In this document: piece by piece, positions 47,459 to 61,000 of the stretch
How the letters are laid out: every line of letters starts with the position of its first letter
Position numbering within the stretch: the stretch's first letter is position 1
Assembly: GCF_030272615.1 (NCBI RefSeq)
Contig: NC_081406.1
Span: 244,771,218 to 244,835,217, forward strand
Direction: 5' to 3'
DNA from: Cryptomeria japonica
Taxonomy: Eukaryota > Streptophyta > Pinopsida > Cupressales > Cupressaceae
DNA: 64,000 nt
Notes under the pieces: model-generated
What the model was told of the DNA's origin: nothing
What the model saw: the letters and a program-made list of their open reading frames with translations, nothing else
Database searches by the model: none
Made by a program: the position numbers and the translations under genes

Positions 47459-48980
47459 TGTTGGCATTATAACAGACAAAGGGAGATTGTTGGCATTTCA
47501 ATAAGGATATTGAGAAGGTTGTTGATGATTATGGATATAACTGATTAAGGATGTTTACTGTCTTAATATTATTATTTTGTCATTGATGTCAAGAAATTGA
47601 TTTACTAATTCAGTATGATGTTGCCATATCTTAAGAAGTATGATTTGATGAGTATAAAGATGTCGGTAAAAGACACATAAAGAATGTGATGAATAAGGGG
47701 AGGAATAAGTTATTCAATGGGCAACTATTACCGAGTTAGAAAATGATGAGATCAGGATGTTTTGATTGTTTTGATATCCTACATATGTTGTTGATTGTAA
47801 GGTTGATACTATACTATAAATCGAGCAAAGAACCTAGTCAGTAAACCCTAAGGAACCTAGTTGGTAAACCCTAAGGTTATCGCTATCGGTTAATGAAGGC
47901 AAAATGTCTACCGAGTGAAGTTTAGTATTTACCAAGTTGCAACCGAGTAATAACAGAATGCATTGAATGAATAAAAGCATTATTTAATGAAGGAAGATGA
48001 TGAGCTGGTTATGATTAAATGATTGGTATGCCGTGAATGAAGTTTGTTAAAGAATCTATGGCAAAGGAAAATCGGCAGGAAGATCTACAACTCAGATTGA
48101 ACCACAATACCCTAGCAAAAGTTCCAAGAAATGTATGCAAGTTCCAAGGTGGGGTAAAACATTTTCAGATGGAAGGATACATTGAACCTAGTCAAGTTTG
48201 AAGATCTATGGCTATGATTGATCATGGGAAATGTGATCAAGGAGATTAAGCGGTTGGCAAATTGCTTATAAATAATGAATTGTTGATAAACAATGTATGC
48301 GGGCAAGTGTATGCACAGGGATGCTACATAGTGATTACCGAGCACAGAAGCTTGAAGACCTTTTTGAATAATAGAGTATAGAGCCCAACAGATGGATAAG
48401 ATAAGTCCTATGACTAGATTGTATTAAGCAAATAAGAATTTGCTTTAGTATTTTAGATGTGAAGTTGCAGATAGATTTTTATTATTGTTATTTTGTAAAG
48501 TGACAGAAAATCTCTTAACCAAGTGGACTTAACAGTCTTATTTGTAAAACCCTCTAGCAAGGTGACATTCTGATTGAGTGTTTGAAATCCTTTAACAAGG
48601 TCACTTCTAACAAGGTGAAGATCCTAACAGATCTGAGGGAAATCCCTTAACCGGGTCACATCTAGAAATGTGTTTGTAATCTTTAACAGGATTTGCTTTT
48701 AACCGAGCATACTCTAGAAGAGTATATTTCTTAGTGGGTCCGAAATCCCACAGTGGTTTTTCCCTATTTGGGTTTCCATGTTAAATCTGGTGTTATCAGA
48801 TTTATGATGTTTATATGATTTTGAGTTTGCATGTTTAGCAGTTTTGGTTATATTACTGAAGTATATGTTACCGAGGTTGAATCTATTGTTTTTCTAGAAG
48901 ATTAAGTTTGTATGATTCACCCCCCCCTCTCATCTTATTAGCTTGGCATCTGTACTTAACATTAAGTATTAGAACTATCA
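47459..48980 (+). repeat. 5' LTR of the copia element
   Basis: 1522 bases. TATAAATA near 48267 is a likely TATA box, since it is conserved in the 3' LTR near 54438. It contains two tandem copies of a 23-base unit with GGTAAACCCTAA (about 47830-47875), where the 3' LTR has three. Confidence 0.9.
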
Positions 48981-48982
48981 AT

Positions 48983-48994
48983 TGGTATCAGAGC
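48983..48994 (+). promoter_or_regulatory. Primer binding site (tRNA-iMet) of the copia element
   Basis: TGGTATCAGAGC, two bases after the 5' LTR, complementary to the 3' end of initiator methionine tRNA. Confidence 0.9.
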
Positions 48995-49045
48995 TTTGGA
49001 CTCCTGAAGAAAAAGTTTAAAGGCACTTGAGGAAAAGATCTAAAG

Positions 49046-52000
49046 ATGTATAAGAGGGATGCACCGAAGTTGAACAAGTCAAGTTTCTCTACATGGCAGA
49101 AAAGGATGAAGCTGCACCTATCAGGAGTTGGAGAATATGTTGTATATCATCTGGAGAATGATTTCATTACACCGAGCACCTATCCATTGACAATGGAAGA
49201 GATAAAGGCAAAGCAAGAACATATCCAAGCAATGTTTGAAATAACATCTGCATTGACCGACTCAGAGTTTAATGATCTAGAAGGCTGCAATGATGCAAAG
49301 GTAATGTGGGACAAGCTCATATCCGTGTATGGTGGTGATGAACATGTTCCAAGAGAAAAAGTGGATAGTCTAAGAGGACAACTTGAATCTATGAGGATGA
49401 CTGAAGGTGAGAACATAACCCAGTATAGTACAAGACTAAAGGAGATTGTCAATCAAATCAAAGGAGCAAGTGGAACTATTGAAGAAAAGGATATAACAAG
49501 TAAGTTGTTAAGAACTCTTCTACCAGCTTATGCAATCTGAGTCTCTGCAATCAATGAATTGAGGTCTGTACCCAATATGCCAGTTTCTTTGGATGCTACT
49601 ATTGGTAAGCTACATGCATTTGAGTTAAGTAATTTTGATAACAATGGGTCTTCGGTAAATAAAGTTGAATCTGCATTTAGTTCTTTTCATACTGGTGAAT
49701 CTGATTATTACAATGATAGAATGAGTAAGTACACTAAACGGGATCATAGTGGAGCAAGTTAAAGATTTCACAAGAACATGGAAAAAGTGCACAAACTGTA
49801 TGAGGAAATCAGAAAGCAAGAAGAGTTTGAAGCACTATTAGCCAGAAGGTTACCAAGAGGAAAAGGTAAGTATAAAGGAAAACTACCTTTGAAATGTTTC
49901 AATTGTGATAAGATAGGACATATGGCTTCTAACTATCCTGACAAAGAATCTACTGAAAAGAGAGATTACCGAGATGATAGACAGAAAGATAATCATTATA
50001 GAGGACACCGAGATTTCAGGAGAAGAGATAGAATGTCATGCCTAATAGCTGATGAGGAATCCAATGATGATAAATCAGATGAAACTGATACAGAGGAAGT
50101 AGTTTATGTGGCTATCAAAGATAGATCAGATGAAGAAAGGTATGAAGAAAAATCCCTAATATCTCACATAAATACTAATGATTATTGGATCATAGATAGT
50201 GGATGCTCACATCACATGACAGGTTGTAAGCACAAATTTGTTACATTAGAAGATTATGATGGAGGCTATGTAAGATTTGGTAATGATGCACCATGTCCAG
50301 TAAAAGGAAAAGGATCTATAACACTTCTTGACAATGCAAAATGCAATGATGTTTATTGGGCTGAAGGTTTGAAATACAATTTGTTGAGTGTAGCACAACT
50401 AAACAACATAGGTTACTGAATAGAATTTCAGAAAGGAATTGTCAAAGTTCATGACAAGCATGGAAAGTTAGCTGCTACCGAGACACAAACAAAAGGTAAC
50501 ACATTTCACCTTGACTCAACTTGCAACAAGTGTTTGTATGCAAAGATAGATGATACTTGATTATGGCATAAAAGGTTTTGTCATGTAAATTTTGATAATC
50601 TGATCAAAATAAGCAAGAAGCATTGAGTAAGAGGTCTACCAAGTTTGGATAAACCTGAGAATGCTATGTGCTGAGGATGCCAGATGGGTAAAATGACAAG
50701 ATCAAGCTTTACAAGTAAGTCCTACACTTCTAAGGGAATTTTAGATCTTGTGCACACTGATCTTTGTGGTCCTATGAAAGTTCGAAGTTACTATGGTGAT
50801 AAATATTTCATATTATTTATGGATGATTACTCAAGGATGATGTCAGTTATGTTTTTAAAAGAAAAATCAGAAGCTTTTCAAATGTTTAAATGGTACAAGG
50901 CAAGAGTTGAAAATGAAACAGGAAGACAACTAAAATGTCTTAGATCAAACAGAGGAGGAGAGTTCACATCTGATGAGTTCAACTTATTCTGCAATGATCA
51001 TGGTATAAAAAGAGAAGTCTCTGCACCAAGAACTCCACAACAAAATGGAATTGCTGAGAGAAGAAATAGATCTATTGTGGATTGTGCCAAAACCCTGATG
51101 ATTGAAAAGAAAGTGTCACAAACATTTTGGAGAGAAGCAATAAGCACCAGTTTACACCCTGAACCAAGTACAACTGAAGAAAGGAACTTTGAAGACACCA
51201 TATGAGATTTGGTATGACAAGAAACCTAATGTAAGTTATTTTAAAATCTTTGGAAGTAGATGCTATGTTCACAAAGATGATAGAAATGGAAAGTTTGATC
51301 AGAAAAGTGAAGAAGGAACATTTCTAGGTTATTCTTCTAGAAGCAAAGCATTTAAATGTCTGATCAAATCATCTAAAAAAATAGTAGAAAGTGCAAATGT
51401 GAAATTGATGAATTTGCAGAAAGAAATGATGAAGGAAATTCCAGGAAACCAGAAGATTATGATGAATTTGTCTATGTTCAACCGACAAGTCTTACCGAGA
51501 AAATTGTTGAAGGAAATGAAGAGAATAGTCAGTTACCGAGTGATGAAGAAGATCATACAGAGCCTACCGAGCTTGTATTAGCCAAGTATGTTAGAAGACA
51601 TCATGCATCAAGTTAGATTATAGGAGATAAGAATGATCCAGTGATGACAAGGAACAAACTGAGACAAAACACATGTCTGATATCTGAATTTGAACTGAGG
51701 ATAGTGAAAGAGTAACAGTGAAGATTGGATAAATGCTATAATAGAAGAGATTGATCAAATCAAGAAGAATGACACATGGATACTGGTCCCAAGACCGAAG
51801 GACAAAAATGTAATCAGTACAAAGTGGATTTTCAGAAACAAGCTGAATGAAAAAGGTGAGGTCATGAGAAATAAAGCAAGACTAGTTTGCAAAGGTTATG
51901 CCCAAGAAGAGGGAACTGATTATGGTGAGACTTTTGCACCTATGGCAAGACTTGAAGGAGTAAGAACATCGTTGGCATATGATGTTTACAAGAATTTCAA

Positions 52001-53221
52001 GGTATATCAAATGGATGTCAAATCTGCATTTCTGAATGGTATATTAGAAGATGAAGTTTTTATTGAACAACCTGAATGATTTGTTGAAGATAAGAATAAT
52101 GATTAGGTATGTAAATTGAACAAAGCTTTATATGGTTTGAAACAAGCACCTAGAGCATGGTATGAAAGATTGCACTCTTATCTGATCAAGATTGGTTTAT
52201 AAGAACAAGTGAAAACAACAATATGTACATGAAGCATGATGAAAACAGAATACTGATCTCAGCCATATTTGTCGATGATATTATATTTTGTGGAAATGAC
52301 TCTCTATGCAAGAACTTTGGAAATGAAATGAGCAAAGAATTTGAGATGTAATTAATTGGCGAGATAAAGTATTTTATAGGTTTACAAATACTGCAAATGA
52401 AAGATGAGATTTTCATTACTCAATCCAAATACATAAAGGAAATCTTGAAGAAATTTGGAATGGAGGATTCAAAATGAGTAAGTACTCCTATGACTACCAA
52501 CTGTAAATTATCAAAGAATGATGAATCTGCATCTGTTGATGAGACACTTTACCGATCCATGATTGGAAAGCTACAATATGTTTTTCACAGCAAGCCAGAT
52601 ATAGCACATGCAGCAGGTATAGTTGCAAGATTCTCTACAGATCCCAAGGAAACACATATGACAACAATCAAGAGAATTTTTAGATACTTGAAATGCACCG
52701 GAGATTATGGCTTAGGATATCAGAAAGGAAATGTTTTTGATTTAAAAGTTTATACTGATGCTGATTGGGTAGGCAACATTGATGATAGGAAAAGCACAAG
52801 TGGAGGAGCTTTCTTTTTAGGAGAAAGACTAGTGAGTTGGCTTAGCAAAAAACAAGGATGTGTTTCACAGTCAACAACATAAGCTGAATACGTTACTGCA
52901 ACATTGAATTGTACCAATATAGCATGGATCAAACAACTGTTGGAAGGTATAAATGAGCAAGTTACCGAGCCAATAACTATATTTTGTGACAATACTAGTG
53001 CCATTAACATTTCAAAGAATCCTATTATGCACTCTAAGACAAAGCACATCTCTATCAAATATCATTATCTTAGAGAAGAAGCTCAAGAGAAGAAAGTGGT
53101 GTTGGAGTATGTTAGCACAAAGGAACAAATCACATATATCTTCACCAAGCCACTACCAAGGGACACTTTTGAGTATCTCAGAAGTAAGTTAGGGGTCCTA
53201 CCCCTATCTTCCATTCACTGA
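49046..53221 (+). pseudogene. Copia gag-pol polyprotein, inactivated
   Basis: ATG 49046 (MYKRDAPKLNKSSF) opens a UBN2-type gag. The CCHC knuckle near 49895 reads CFNC...GHMASNY, so its last Cys is lost. The protease site is intact as WIIDSGCSHHMTG (about 50184). The integrase has HTDLCGPM, DDYSR and SAPRTPQQNGIAERRNR (50750-51070). The RT has KARLVCKGYAQEEGTDYGETF (51873), YQMDVKSAFLNG (52006) and FVDDI (52268). The RNase H has YTDADWVG (52752), STSGG and DNTSAI. Stops lie at 49538, 49760, 50417, several at 50558-50672, 52077 and in the RNase H SQSTT-AEY site. Two net frameshifts are near 51170 and between 52080 and 52490. Known role: encodes everything needed to copy and integrate the element, but not in this copy. 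Confidence 0.9.
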
Positions 53222-53591
53222 CTGAGTTCGGTGAAAGCATCAATTCGACGACTCTACATAATATCTTTTAGGAGTTGATGCTGATTTACACACCTTAGGA
53301 TGTTTTCTAAAGGTGTGCAGGAAACAATAGTAGGAAACAGGAATTGAAGACAAAATGTTCTGACTGAGACTAAGTTGACACATAATAGCAAGAAATCACT
53401 TCGTACAGGAAGAAATTATGTTTTAATTCTTTACTTTTTGGCATTGTTGTCAAAGGGGGAGAAGACTAAAGAAAAGTGGAGAAGACTAATGTATGGGGGA
53501 GAAGACTGATGACAGGGGGAGAGCATTTCAACATTTCAGAACAACAATCCAAATCAATTAGGTCAAATCAATTGGTTTTGCCATCAATGCC

Positions 53592-53602
53592 AAAGGGGGA
53601 GA
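53592..53602 (+). promoter_or_regulatory. Polypurine tract of the copia element
   Basis: AAAGGGGGAGA directly before the 3' LTR, the expected plus-strand primer. Confidence 0.85.
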
Positions 53603-53603
53603 T

Positions 53604-55147
53604 TGTTGGCATTATATCAGACAAAGGGAGATTGTTGGCATTTCAATAAGGATATTGAGAAGGTTGTTGATGATTATGGATATAACTGATTAAGGATGTT
53701 TACTGTCTTAATATTATTATTTTGTCATTGATGTCAAGAAATTGATTTACTAATTTAGTATGATGTTGCCATATCTTAAGAAGTATGATTTGATGAGTAT
53801 AAAGATGTCGGTAAAAGACACAGAAATAATGTGATGAATAAGCGGAGGAATAAGTTATTCAATGGGCAACTATTACCGAGTTAGACAATGATGAGATCAT
53901 GATGTTTTGATTGTTTTGATATCCTACATATGTTTTTGATTGTAAGGTTGATACTATACTATGTTACCGAGCAAAGAACCTAGTCGGTAAACCCTAAAGA
54001 ACCTAGTCGGTAAACCCTAAGGAACCTAGTCGGTAAACCCTAAAGTTATCACTATCGGTTAATGAAGGCAGAATGTCTACCGAGTGAAGTTTAGTATTTA
54101 CCGAGTTGCAACCGAGTAATAACATAATGCATTGAATGAATAAAAGCATTATTTAATGAAGGAAGCTGATGAGTTGGTTATGATTAAATGATTGGTATGC
54201 CGTGAATGAAGTTTGTTAAAGAATCTATGGCAAAAGAAAATCGGCAAGAAGATCTACAACTCAGATTGAACCACAATACCCTAGCACAAGTTCCAAGAAA
54301 TGTATGCAAGTTCCAAGGCAAGGTAAAACATTTTTAGATCGAAGGATACATTGAACCTAGTCAAGTTTGAAGATCTGATGGCTATGATTGATCATGGGAA
54401 ATGTGATCAAGGAGATCAAGTGGTTGGTAAATTGCTTATAAATAATTAACTGCTGATAAACAATGTATGCGGACAAGTGTATGCATAGGGAAGCTACATA
54501 GTGATTATCAAGCACAGAAGCTTGAAGTCCTATTTGAATAACAGAGTATAGAGCCCAACAGATGGACAAGATAAGTCCTATGACTAGATTTTATTGAGAA
54601 AATAAGAATCTACTTTAGCATTTTAGATGTGAAGTTGTAGATAGATTTTTATTACTGTTATTTTGTAAAGTGACAGAAAATCTCTTAACCGAGTGGACTT
54701 AACAGTCTTATTTGTAAAACCCTCTAGCAAGGTGACATTCTGATTAAGTGTTTGAAATCCTTTAACAAGGTCACTTCTAACAAGGTGAAGATCCTAATAG
54801 ATCTAAGGGAAATCCCTTAACTGGGTCACATCTAGCAATGTGTTTGTAATCTTTAACAGGATTTGCTTTTAACCGAGCATACTCTAGAAGAGTATATTTC
54901 TTAGTGGGTCTGAAATCCCACAGTGGTTTTTCTCAATTTGGGTTTCCACGTTAAATCTGGTGTTATGAGTTTTATGATGTTTATATGCTTTTGAGTTTGC
55001 ATGTTTAGCAGTTTTGGTTATATTACTGAAGTGTATGTTACTGAGGTTGAATCTGTTGTTTTTCTGGAAGATTAAATTTGAATGATTCACCCCCCCTCAT
55101 CTTATTATCTTGGTATCAGTACTTAACATTAAGTATCAGAACTATCA
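53604..55147 (+). repeat. 3' LTR of the copia element
   Basis: 1544 bases. It is longer than the 5' LTR mainly by one extra 23-base unit in the GGTAAACCCTAA tract (about 53968-54040). Confidence 0.9.
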
Positions 55148-55152
55148 GATTC

Positions 55153-55640
55153 TAGGAATGACTTTGTGATCGAGAAGATCTATAGCTCGATGCCCTCTGA
55201 TCTATGGGATATCTCCAAACTAGAATCAAACAAGTGATCAACCATAAATCTCCCATCTGTGCCCTTAGTAAAGTACCATTGATAAGAGTTAGCAACCTGC
55301 TGCACTTGGGCCACAACATAATATCTCCCTACAACCAAGCTATCCCTCTCCATCCTCCACTCACCGTATGTCTAGATCCATAAGGCTCTATCCTGAACCC
55401 TACCCCTTTGTGCTATAGCTAATTGTGCCTATAGATCCACAACCTGAGCTTGTAAGGGTTATAGTTGTGCCCTAACAACGAGAGTGTCTGTAATCTGTGC
55501 ATTATTGTCAACCACTTGTATGTCTTGTAACTCAACATCATGGACCTATATATCAGGCATGGCATCATTGCCTTGGTCCTGATCCTCATCATCAGTAGAA
55601 TCAGAGCTATCAGAACTAGCACAAGATGTAAGCACAAGAA
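55153..55640 (-). pseudogene. Unrecognised ORF remnant next to the copia insertion
   Basis: Minus-strand text with isolated stops reads through an acidic Ser/Asp-rich stretch (SSDSSDSTDDEDQDQG) into VRAQL, Gln-rich helical text and TYGEWRMERDSLVVGRYYV. It then continues with DGRFMVDHLFDSSLEISH to the copia insertion site. It appears to go on at 47453 in the same frame (SGIVQSYSQQWGV). A TATAAATT lies upstream near 55690. Possibly a gag-like protein of an older element. No domain was identified. Confidence 0.4.
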
Positions 55641-55689
55641 TTATGAAGATAGTGGTTATTAAAAATGAGGATTGATGTTCAATTTATAG

Positions 55690-56440
55690 ACTTTAAGAGA
55701 TTTGATTTGATGGCTAAGATTGATTTTAAGACAAAACTGATCAATGGTTAAAATTTAATGAGACAGGTTGGTGAGATATAATTACTCATTCTGACTAAAT
55801 CTAATTGAGATAATATCTCACTTGACTGACTATTTAAGAGATATGATTGAGAGTGGAACTAAGTTGACTAAATAGTTAGAAAAAAATAAAATTGAAAAAG
55901 AAGGAAGTGACTGACTAGTTAGAAATTGTGATTGAAGACTGACTGAGAGTTAGTGGTAGTTAGGAATGTCCATGTGATATAGGAAATTTAGGATGAAATG
56001 GACCATTTAGATTGAATTTGGGTTTTCAAAAATGTCAAATGAAATTGAAATTTGTGGGAAGCGAATTTGAATTGAATTTGGAAGGAAATTAATTTATTCA
56101 AAACAAGGATTGAATAAAATTAAATAAGTTTCAGAAATTTATTTAATTAGAGGACATCATTAGATAATAAAATAAAAAAATATTTAATTATGGAACAAAT
56201 CAAATTTAATTAAATTATAAAGATCATTTTAATTAAAGTTGAAAATCAAGATTAATTAAATAATAAGATTATTCAGTTAATTTAGAGGGGAAATGGTCAA
56301 TTGATTAAATGATTAAGATGCAAATTGAATGATTAATTTGAAATGGGAGAAGTAATATCAATTCAAGGGAATAAATTTAGAAAGGAATAATTAGTGAAAT
56401 TGGCTTATGTAGGTGCAGAACGATTTTGAGTGTCTACACC
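55690..56440 (-). other. AT-rich sequence, possibly an LTR remnant
   Basis: On the minus strand it begins TGTAGACACTCAAAATCG (56438 downward), a common type of plant LTR start, and leads into the ORF remnant above through a TATA-like site. No matching second LTR or primer site was found, so the call is weak. Confidence 0.25.
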
Positions 56441-56582
56441 CTTTAAAATTGGTTAGAGACTATGTGGGTAGAGCTTGTCATCCACATTTAGGATCCCAAC
56501 ATTCTTATCACCCTAGAAACACTAGTGGACAATATGATCTACCTACATATCATTCGGTTGTTGCAGAGGTAGATACATAGGT

Positions 56583-57532
56583 TGTTAGAATCCAAGAACA
56601 CTAAGAGGGGGGGTGAATCAGTGCTATACTGGAACTATCAATTTTATCCTTATTAAAACATGCATACACCAACTGGTATACATGTACATATAGAATTGAA
56701 ATAAGTAAAGAAAACAATAAGCCAATCACAAAAATGAGAACCATAACATACAAAATTATACGTGGAAAACTTCAACAAGGAAAAACCATGGTGGGATTTG
56801 TGACCCACAATATCAATCCACTGGCCATATGAAGAGATATTACAAAATATAGGGGCTTGCACTTGCAGGAAGGCTTACAGCCTAGAGGACACTGCTCAAT
56901 CACAAAAGAAGCCTCACTGAATACATATAAATCCAAACTAGGATCCAAAGAAGTGTTGAACTGCAAAAGATATCATCTTCTATGCCACAATACAGTTCCG
57001 GTTAAGCTCTGCCTGTTCCAGTTTGAAACCATAAACCCTTTACCGAAATAACCCTTAGATGAGTCTCCTCACATACATATCACATCCACATATCCATGAT
57101 CTCTCTGATATATTTCGCATCATATCACATCCACATATCCATTACCATTAAAATACCAAAATTATCTAATCCATTTGACCTATATACTCTATACAACTTA
57201 TCATGCCTTATGTCGGCTTACAAAGATAATAACAATATCAATATATACATGTCGGCTAGATAACATAAATACATGAATATCAAAAACAATTGCCGATGCC
57301 GGATCCAAGAGATGTTAGCCTCCAATACCAATAACCTTATTCTAAACCATGTCGGCTTCCATTGTTGGTAACCAAAGAAATCCTTCTATCTTGCCGGTGC
57401 CGGTGCCAGTGTAGTGTCTGTGAAGTGCCTGCTGATACACAACTGAACCAAAACATGAAGCCGGAATAAGATACCATGTTGCCATTAATGACAACATAGT
57501 GGAACCAACCAATTGAGTGTCAATTTCCAGCA
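56583..57532 (-). repeat. 3' LTR of a minus-strand, probably copia-type element
   Basis: On the minus strand it starts TGCTGGAAATTG right after a polypurine tract (AAAGGGGGAGAT, plus strand about 57533-57545) and ends GGATTCTAACA at 56583. The PPT and its GCCATCAATGCC lead match the copia element at 47459-55147. TAGGT (56578-56582) should be one target-site duplication. Its partner lies beyond the window. Confidence 0.75.
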
Positions 57533-58046
57533 ATCTCCCCCTTTGGCATTGATGGCAACACTCATATGAAAAATGGTCAAGGTTTCATCCTACCTGCTCC
57601 CCTGAGCTGAATATTCATCGATGCAAAACACTCCATACTCCATGTCTCCCCCTAATGTATGAAACTCCCCTTTTTTTCTTTTTCAAATCTATATCACTCC
57701 CCCTTTGACATCAATGCTATCAAAAATTCTAAAAGGAATGTCAAAGATCCAAAAACTGTACAATGAGTGTTCCAAAAATATCTTTCCAGAGCTTAACAAA
57801 TTTGAATTTTTTTGGATATGCCTTCTCCAATAGCTCAAGATAAGTATTCCAACTAGATTTGAAAGTTCTGACAATAGATACAAGTCCATTTAGTATATGA
57901 GCAAATTATTCTTTCTCACTTAACTCTGTCGGTGTGGGCTTTCCAACCATATCCATACACTCCTTCTTATGTACACTGGGTGAATCCAACGGAGGACTCA
58001 CCAAGCCTCTTAGACTTCTGGCTCTTCTTATTAGTTTTTCTTTTTT

Positions 58047-61000
58047 ACTTATCAAGAATGAAAATTTGGGCTTCCAAAACCAAAACTTGACCATCAATGG
58101 ATGTAGTCAATGAAGTCAATCCATCAAAAGAATTAGCTATACTTGCAATTTTCTCCTGAAATTCCTTTATGTTCTTATCCACATTAACTGTAAGTACATC
58201 TATGTTACAACATACTTTGTGTACATTTGTAGACTGCTTCAAAGACTTATCTTTCAGTTTCAGTTTTTCATCAATCTTCTTCTTCTCAAATTCAATCACC
58301 TGATCAAATGCAACTCTTTTAGCTTGTGTGAACCTCTCCAGTGCTTTCCTGTTTGAAATCTGCTGCAAGGATTGAAAATCCTTTGAAATGTGCTCAGTAA
58401 TTGTCTTAGGCTTTCCAGATGGGCTCACTTCTCTGTCAATCTTGCACTCCGAGACTAGTCTGTGCAAAACAGTGATAGACTGATCAATAATCCCTTTATC
58501 CGTAGATCCATGCTTCATTAATTTTTGTGCAACCATCATCATGAGTTTAGTAGGACTTATCTCGGTTATGTTTTTGTTTACAACCTGTGATGTGTCAATT
58601 GACAACAATGATGGACCTACTACCGGTTCCCTGCTAGATTCCCGTTTCTTCTCCTCTGATGATATATCCTTTATAGCTTCCTTACTTGCACTAGTGGCTT
58701 TGCCACTTGGTGCAATCTCTGTAACTGCCGGTTCCTCTATAGGATCTGTAATCCCAACCTGTACATTTATATCCGGAGGACTGTTGTCCTCAATATTAGT
58801 ATCATGTACATTATCAACCTTTTCACTCTCTATATTTGCTGATATCTCAACATTTGTCTGTACATTTGTATCTACTGGGGACTTAATTTCCACTATCTTA
58901 ATGTTTTTCAAAATTGAGGGTGAAGTACCCATAATACCCTTTCCTTTTCCTTCAATCGGGGTGTCTGCAGTGTCTATTTTTTATTTTGGTGAAGTAAAGA
59001 AACCTCGATTCTCTCCAAAGAACTTAACCCATGCCTTGTGGGTCTCCTTTATTATCTCATTTATCCTTCCTAGCATAAAACTGGTTATTCTATGTTTATT
59101 GTTAAAGACTTTTCTATCTGCCACCTCAAGTGTCCTATCTATTTCCTCTGGAGTAATAAAAACACAAATAGACAACAACTCTTGAATTTTTTTGTGTTTG
59201 TCTTCTTTCATTGCTGATAGTCTCCTAGCATCTAACATATCATATAATTCTATCAATATTTGATCTTCAATTTCTATCAAGGCTTTCTTATAAATATCCA
59301 AATATAAAAATACTACTTCCTCTACCTCTCTTTGTTCATCATTCTCTAAATGATCATAGTAAAACTGTACATTCTTTAACATTCCATCCTTAGTTATTTC
59401 ATCTACTAATTCTGCACAAGTTTTTGGTGGAACGATAGTTACATTACCAGTTTGAATAGTCGTATCAATGCCATTCTTCTTATTCCTTTTTGCAGTATCA
59501 GATGGAGCTAACGTTGTTACTTTAGGTGCTTGCCTCTGTGCCGGTAACTTGAATGAAACTTTCCTCACTAGTTGCTTTTTAGCCTCTACCTTGGTTTCCT
59601 CTTTTTTCTTCCTTATAACCCTTTTAAATGCCAGGGGTGTGTCATCCTCAGATGTAGACTCTGTTGTGATAGACTCAATGAATACTTCTAGTTCTTTCCT
59701 CTTCCTTCCTTTCTCTGGGACATCATCAATTAATGCTTTGATGTCCTATGAAACCTTCTCAACAAAATTGCTTGTCTTTCCTTCCTGCTTCTCTCTCTTC
59801 TTCTGGTTGAACTTTGTATCAACCTCTTGTGTCTTCTGCTTTGTAGTGCCATGGGGCTTCTCAACCTCATTAATAGGTGCATCAATCAACATCTTTGCAT
59901 AAGCATCAAAGATCTGTGCATCAACTTCATAGCCCATTTCCTCAATCCAGATCTTCCGGGGCTTGACTGCTTCCATGAGTGTTTCATCATTCTTCACCAT
60001 GAAGCATATGTTAGTTGAATATTTCTCAACAATATGATTAGGAACCCTTTCCCTAGATTTCATAGACTTATGGAATCCCTTAAAATATCCCCATACTTTT
60101 TCATCCCTCTGACTGCCCAATGTAGCAATTAACTATTTCAATTGTCTCCCTACCAGGATATCAAATGGCCATTGTCTCTTCCCAAAACCGAGTTTCATTC
60201 ATGAAAAATAACATTAAGAAGAAAATTAAGTTGCCATCCTGGAAAGTCCCTTTCTTTTCACCTTTAATGTTTCCTAGGTTTATTAATAATTCATCTAACA
60301 TCCAACCACATAGATTCAATTTCTCATTTTCTCTCATCATTTTGTAAGCTGCGAAAATGTAGGAGCTAGAGACAAAATTCAGTCGGTTTGATTGAGTTAC
60401 CTTATAACCGATGATCATGCTACCGAATCTAATGTCTGTGTCGGTAATAGTTCTTATTCTCATAGATCTCATGTCATATGTTGTGCGGGTGATTTTGTTG
60501 ACATAATCATTAGAGACCTTCTTATCTGGACGTCGCCCAACCTGTGGTAAATGAGTGATTGCCATGATGGCTTCCTTGGTGATCTTGTAAGGTCTATCCA
60601 ACCAGATAAAATCTCCATATACTCTTCTCAAAACATACCTAATGATTTCATCTTTGAATTCCGGAATGTCCAGAATGTCGGTAAACCCTAAGTCTTCAAT
60701 GTGTTTGTATGCTGGTTTGATCTTTCTAGAATCTCCCATAAGCTCGCTCATGTACATGCTCTTTATATCAGATGTCCCTAAATTCTCAATGTGACAGTGT
60801 ATGTATGTCCTAACATCTTTGACATAAAAAATCCTTCTGGATCATGGGAAAATGCTTCAACCGAATCTTTTGGGGTAGCCACATGTGGATACCACTTGAA
60901 AATTGGTCGGGGATGGTCCTTGACCTCAACTATAGTCAGGTTTGCAACAAAGATAGGAACAAATGATGATCCTTCTTCCATGATTAAAGATAAGTACCTG

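Larger units (their letters stand above)
47459..55147 (+). mobile_element. Complete Ty1/copia LTR retrotransposon
   Basis: The 5' LTR is 47459-48980 and the 3' LTR 53604-55147. Both start TGTTGGCATTATA and end GAACTATCA. GATTC flanks both sides (47454-47458, 55148-55152). The element has a tRNA-iMet primer site, a polypurine tract and one gag-pol region in the copia order (protease, integrase, RT, RNase H). The LTRs look roughly 95-97% alike by eye, so it is younger than most neighbours. Its coding region is nevertheless inactivated. It is inserted into an older minus-strand coding remnant. Confidence 0.93.

Noticed and set aside
47830-47880. Telomere-like AAACCCTAA copies
   Set aside because: They are part of a 23-base LTR minisatellite, present in both LTRs, and not a telomeric array.
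55409-56438. Possible solo LTR (TG...ACA) with CCCTT on both sides
   Set aside because: The minus-strand coding text at 55153-55640 runs straight through the supposed left end, so the 5-base match is probably chance.
58541-59902. Long plus-strand frames (58541-59185, 59468-59902)
   Set aside because: They are opposite-strand shadows of the accessory ORF and have hydrophobic, Ser/Phe-rich shadow composition.
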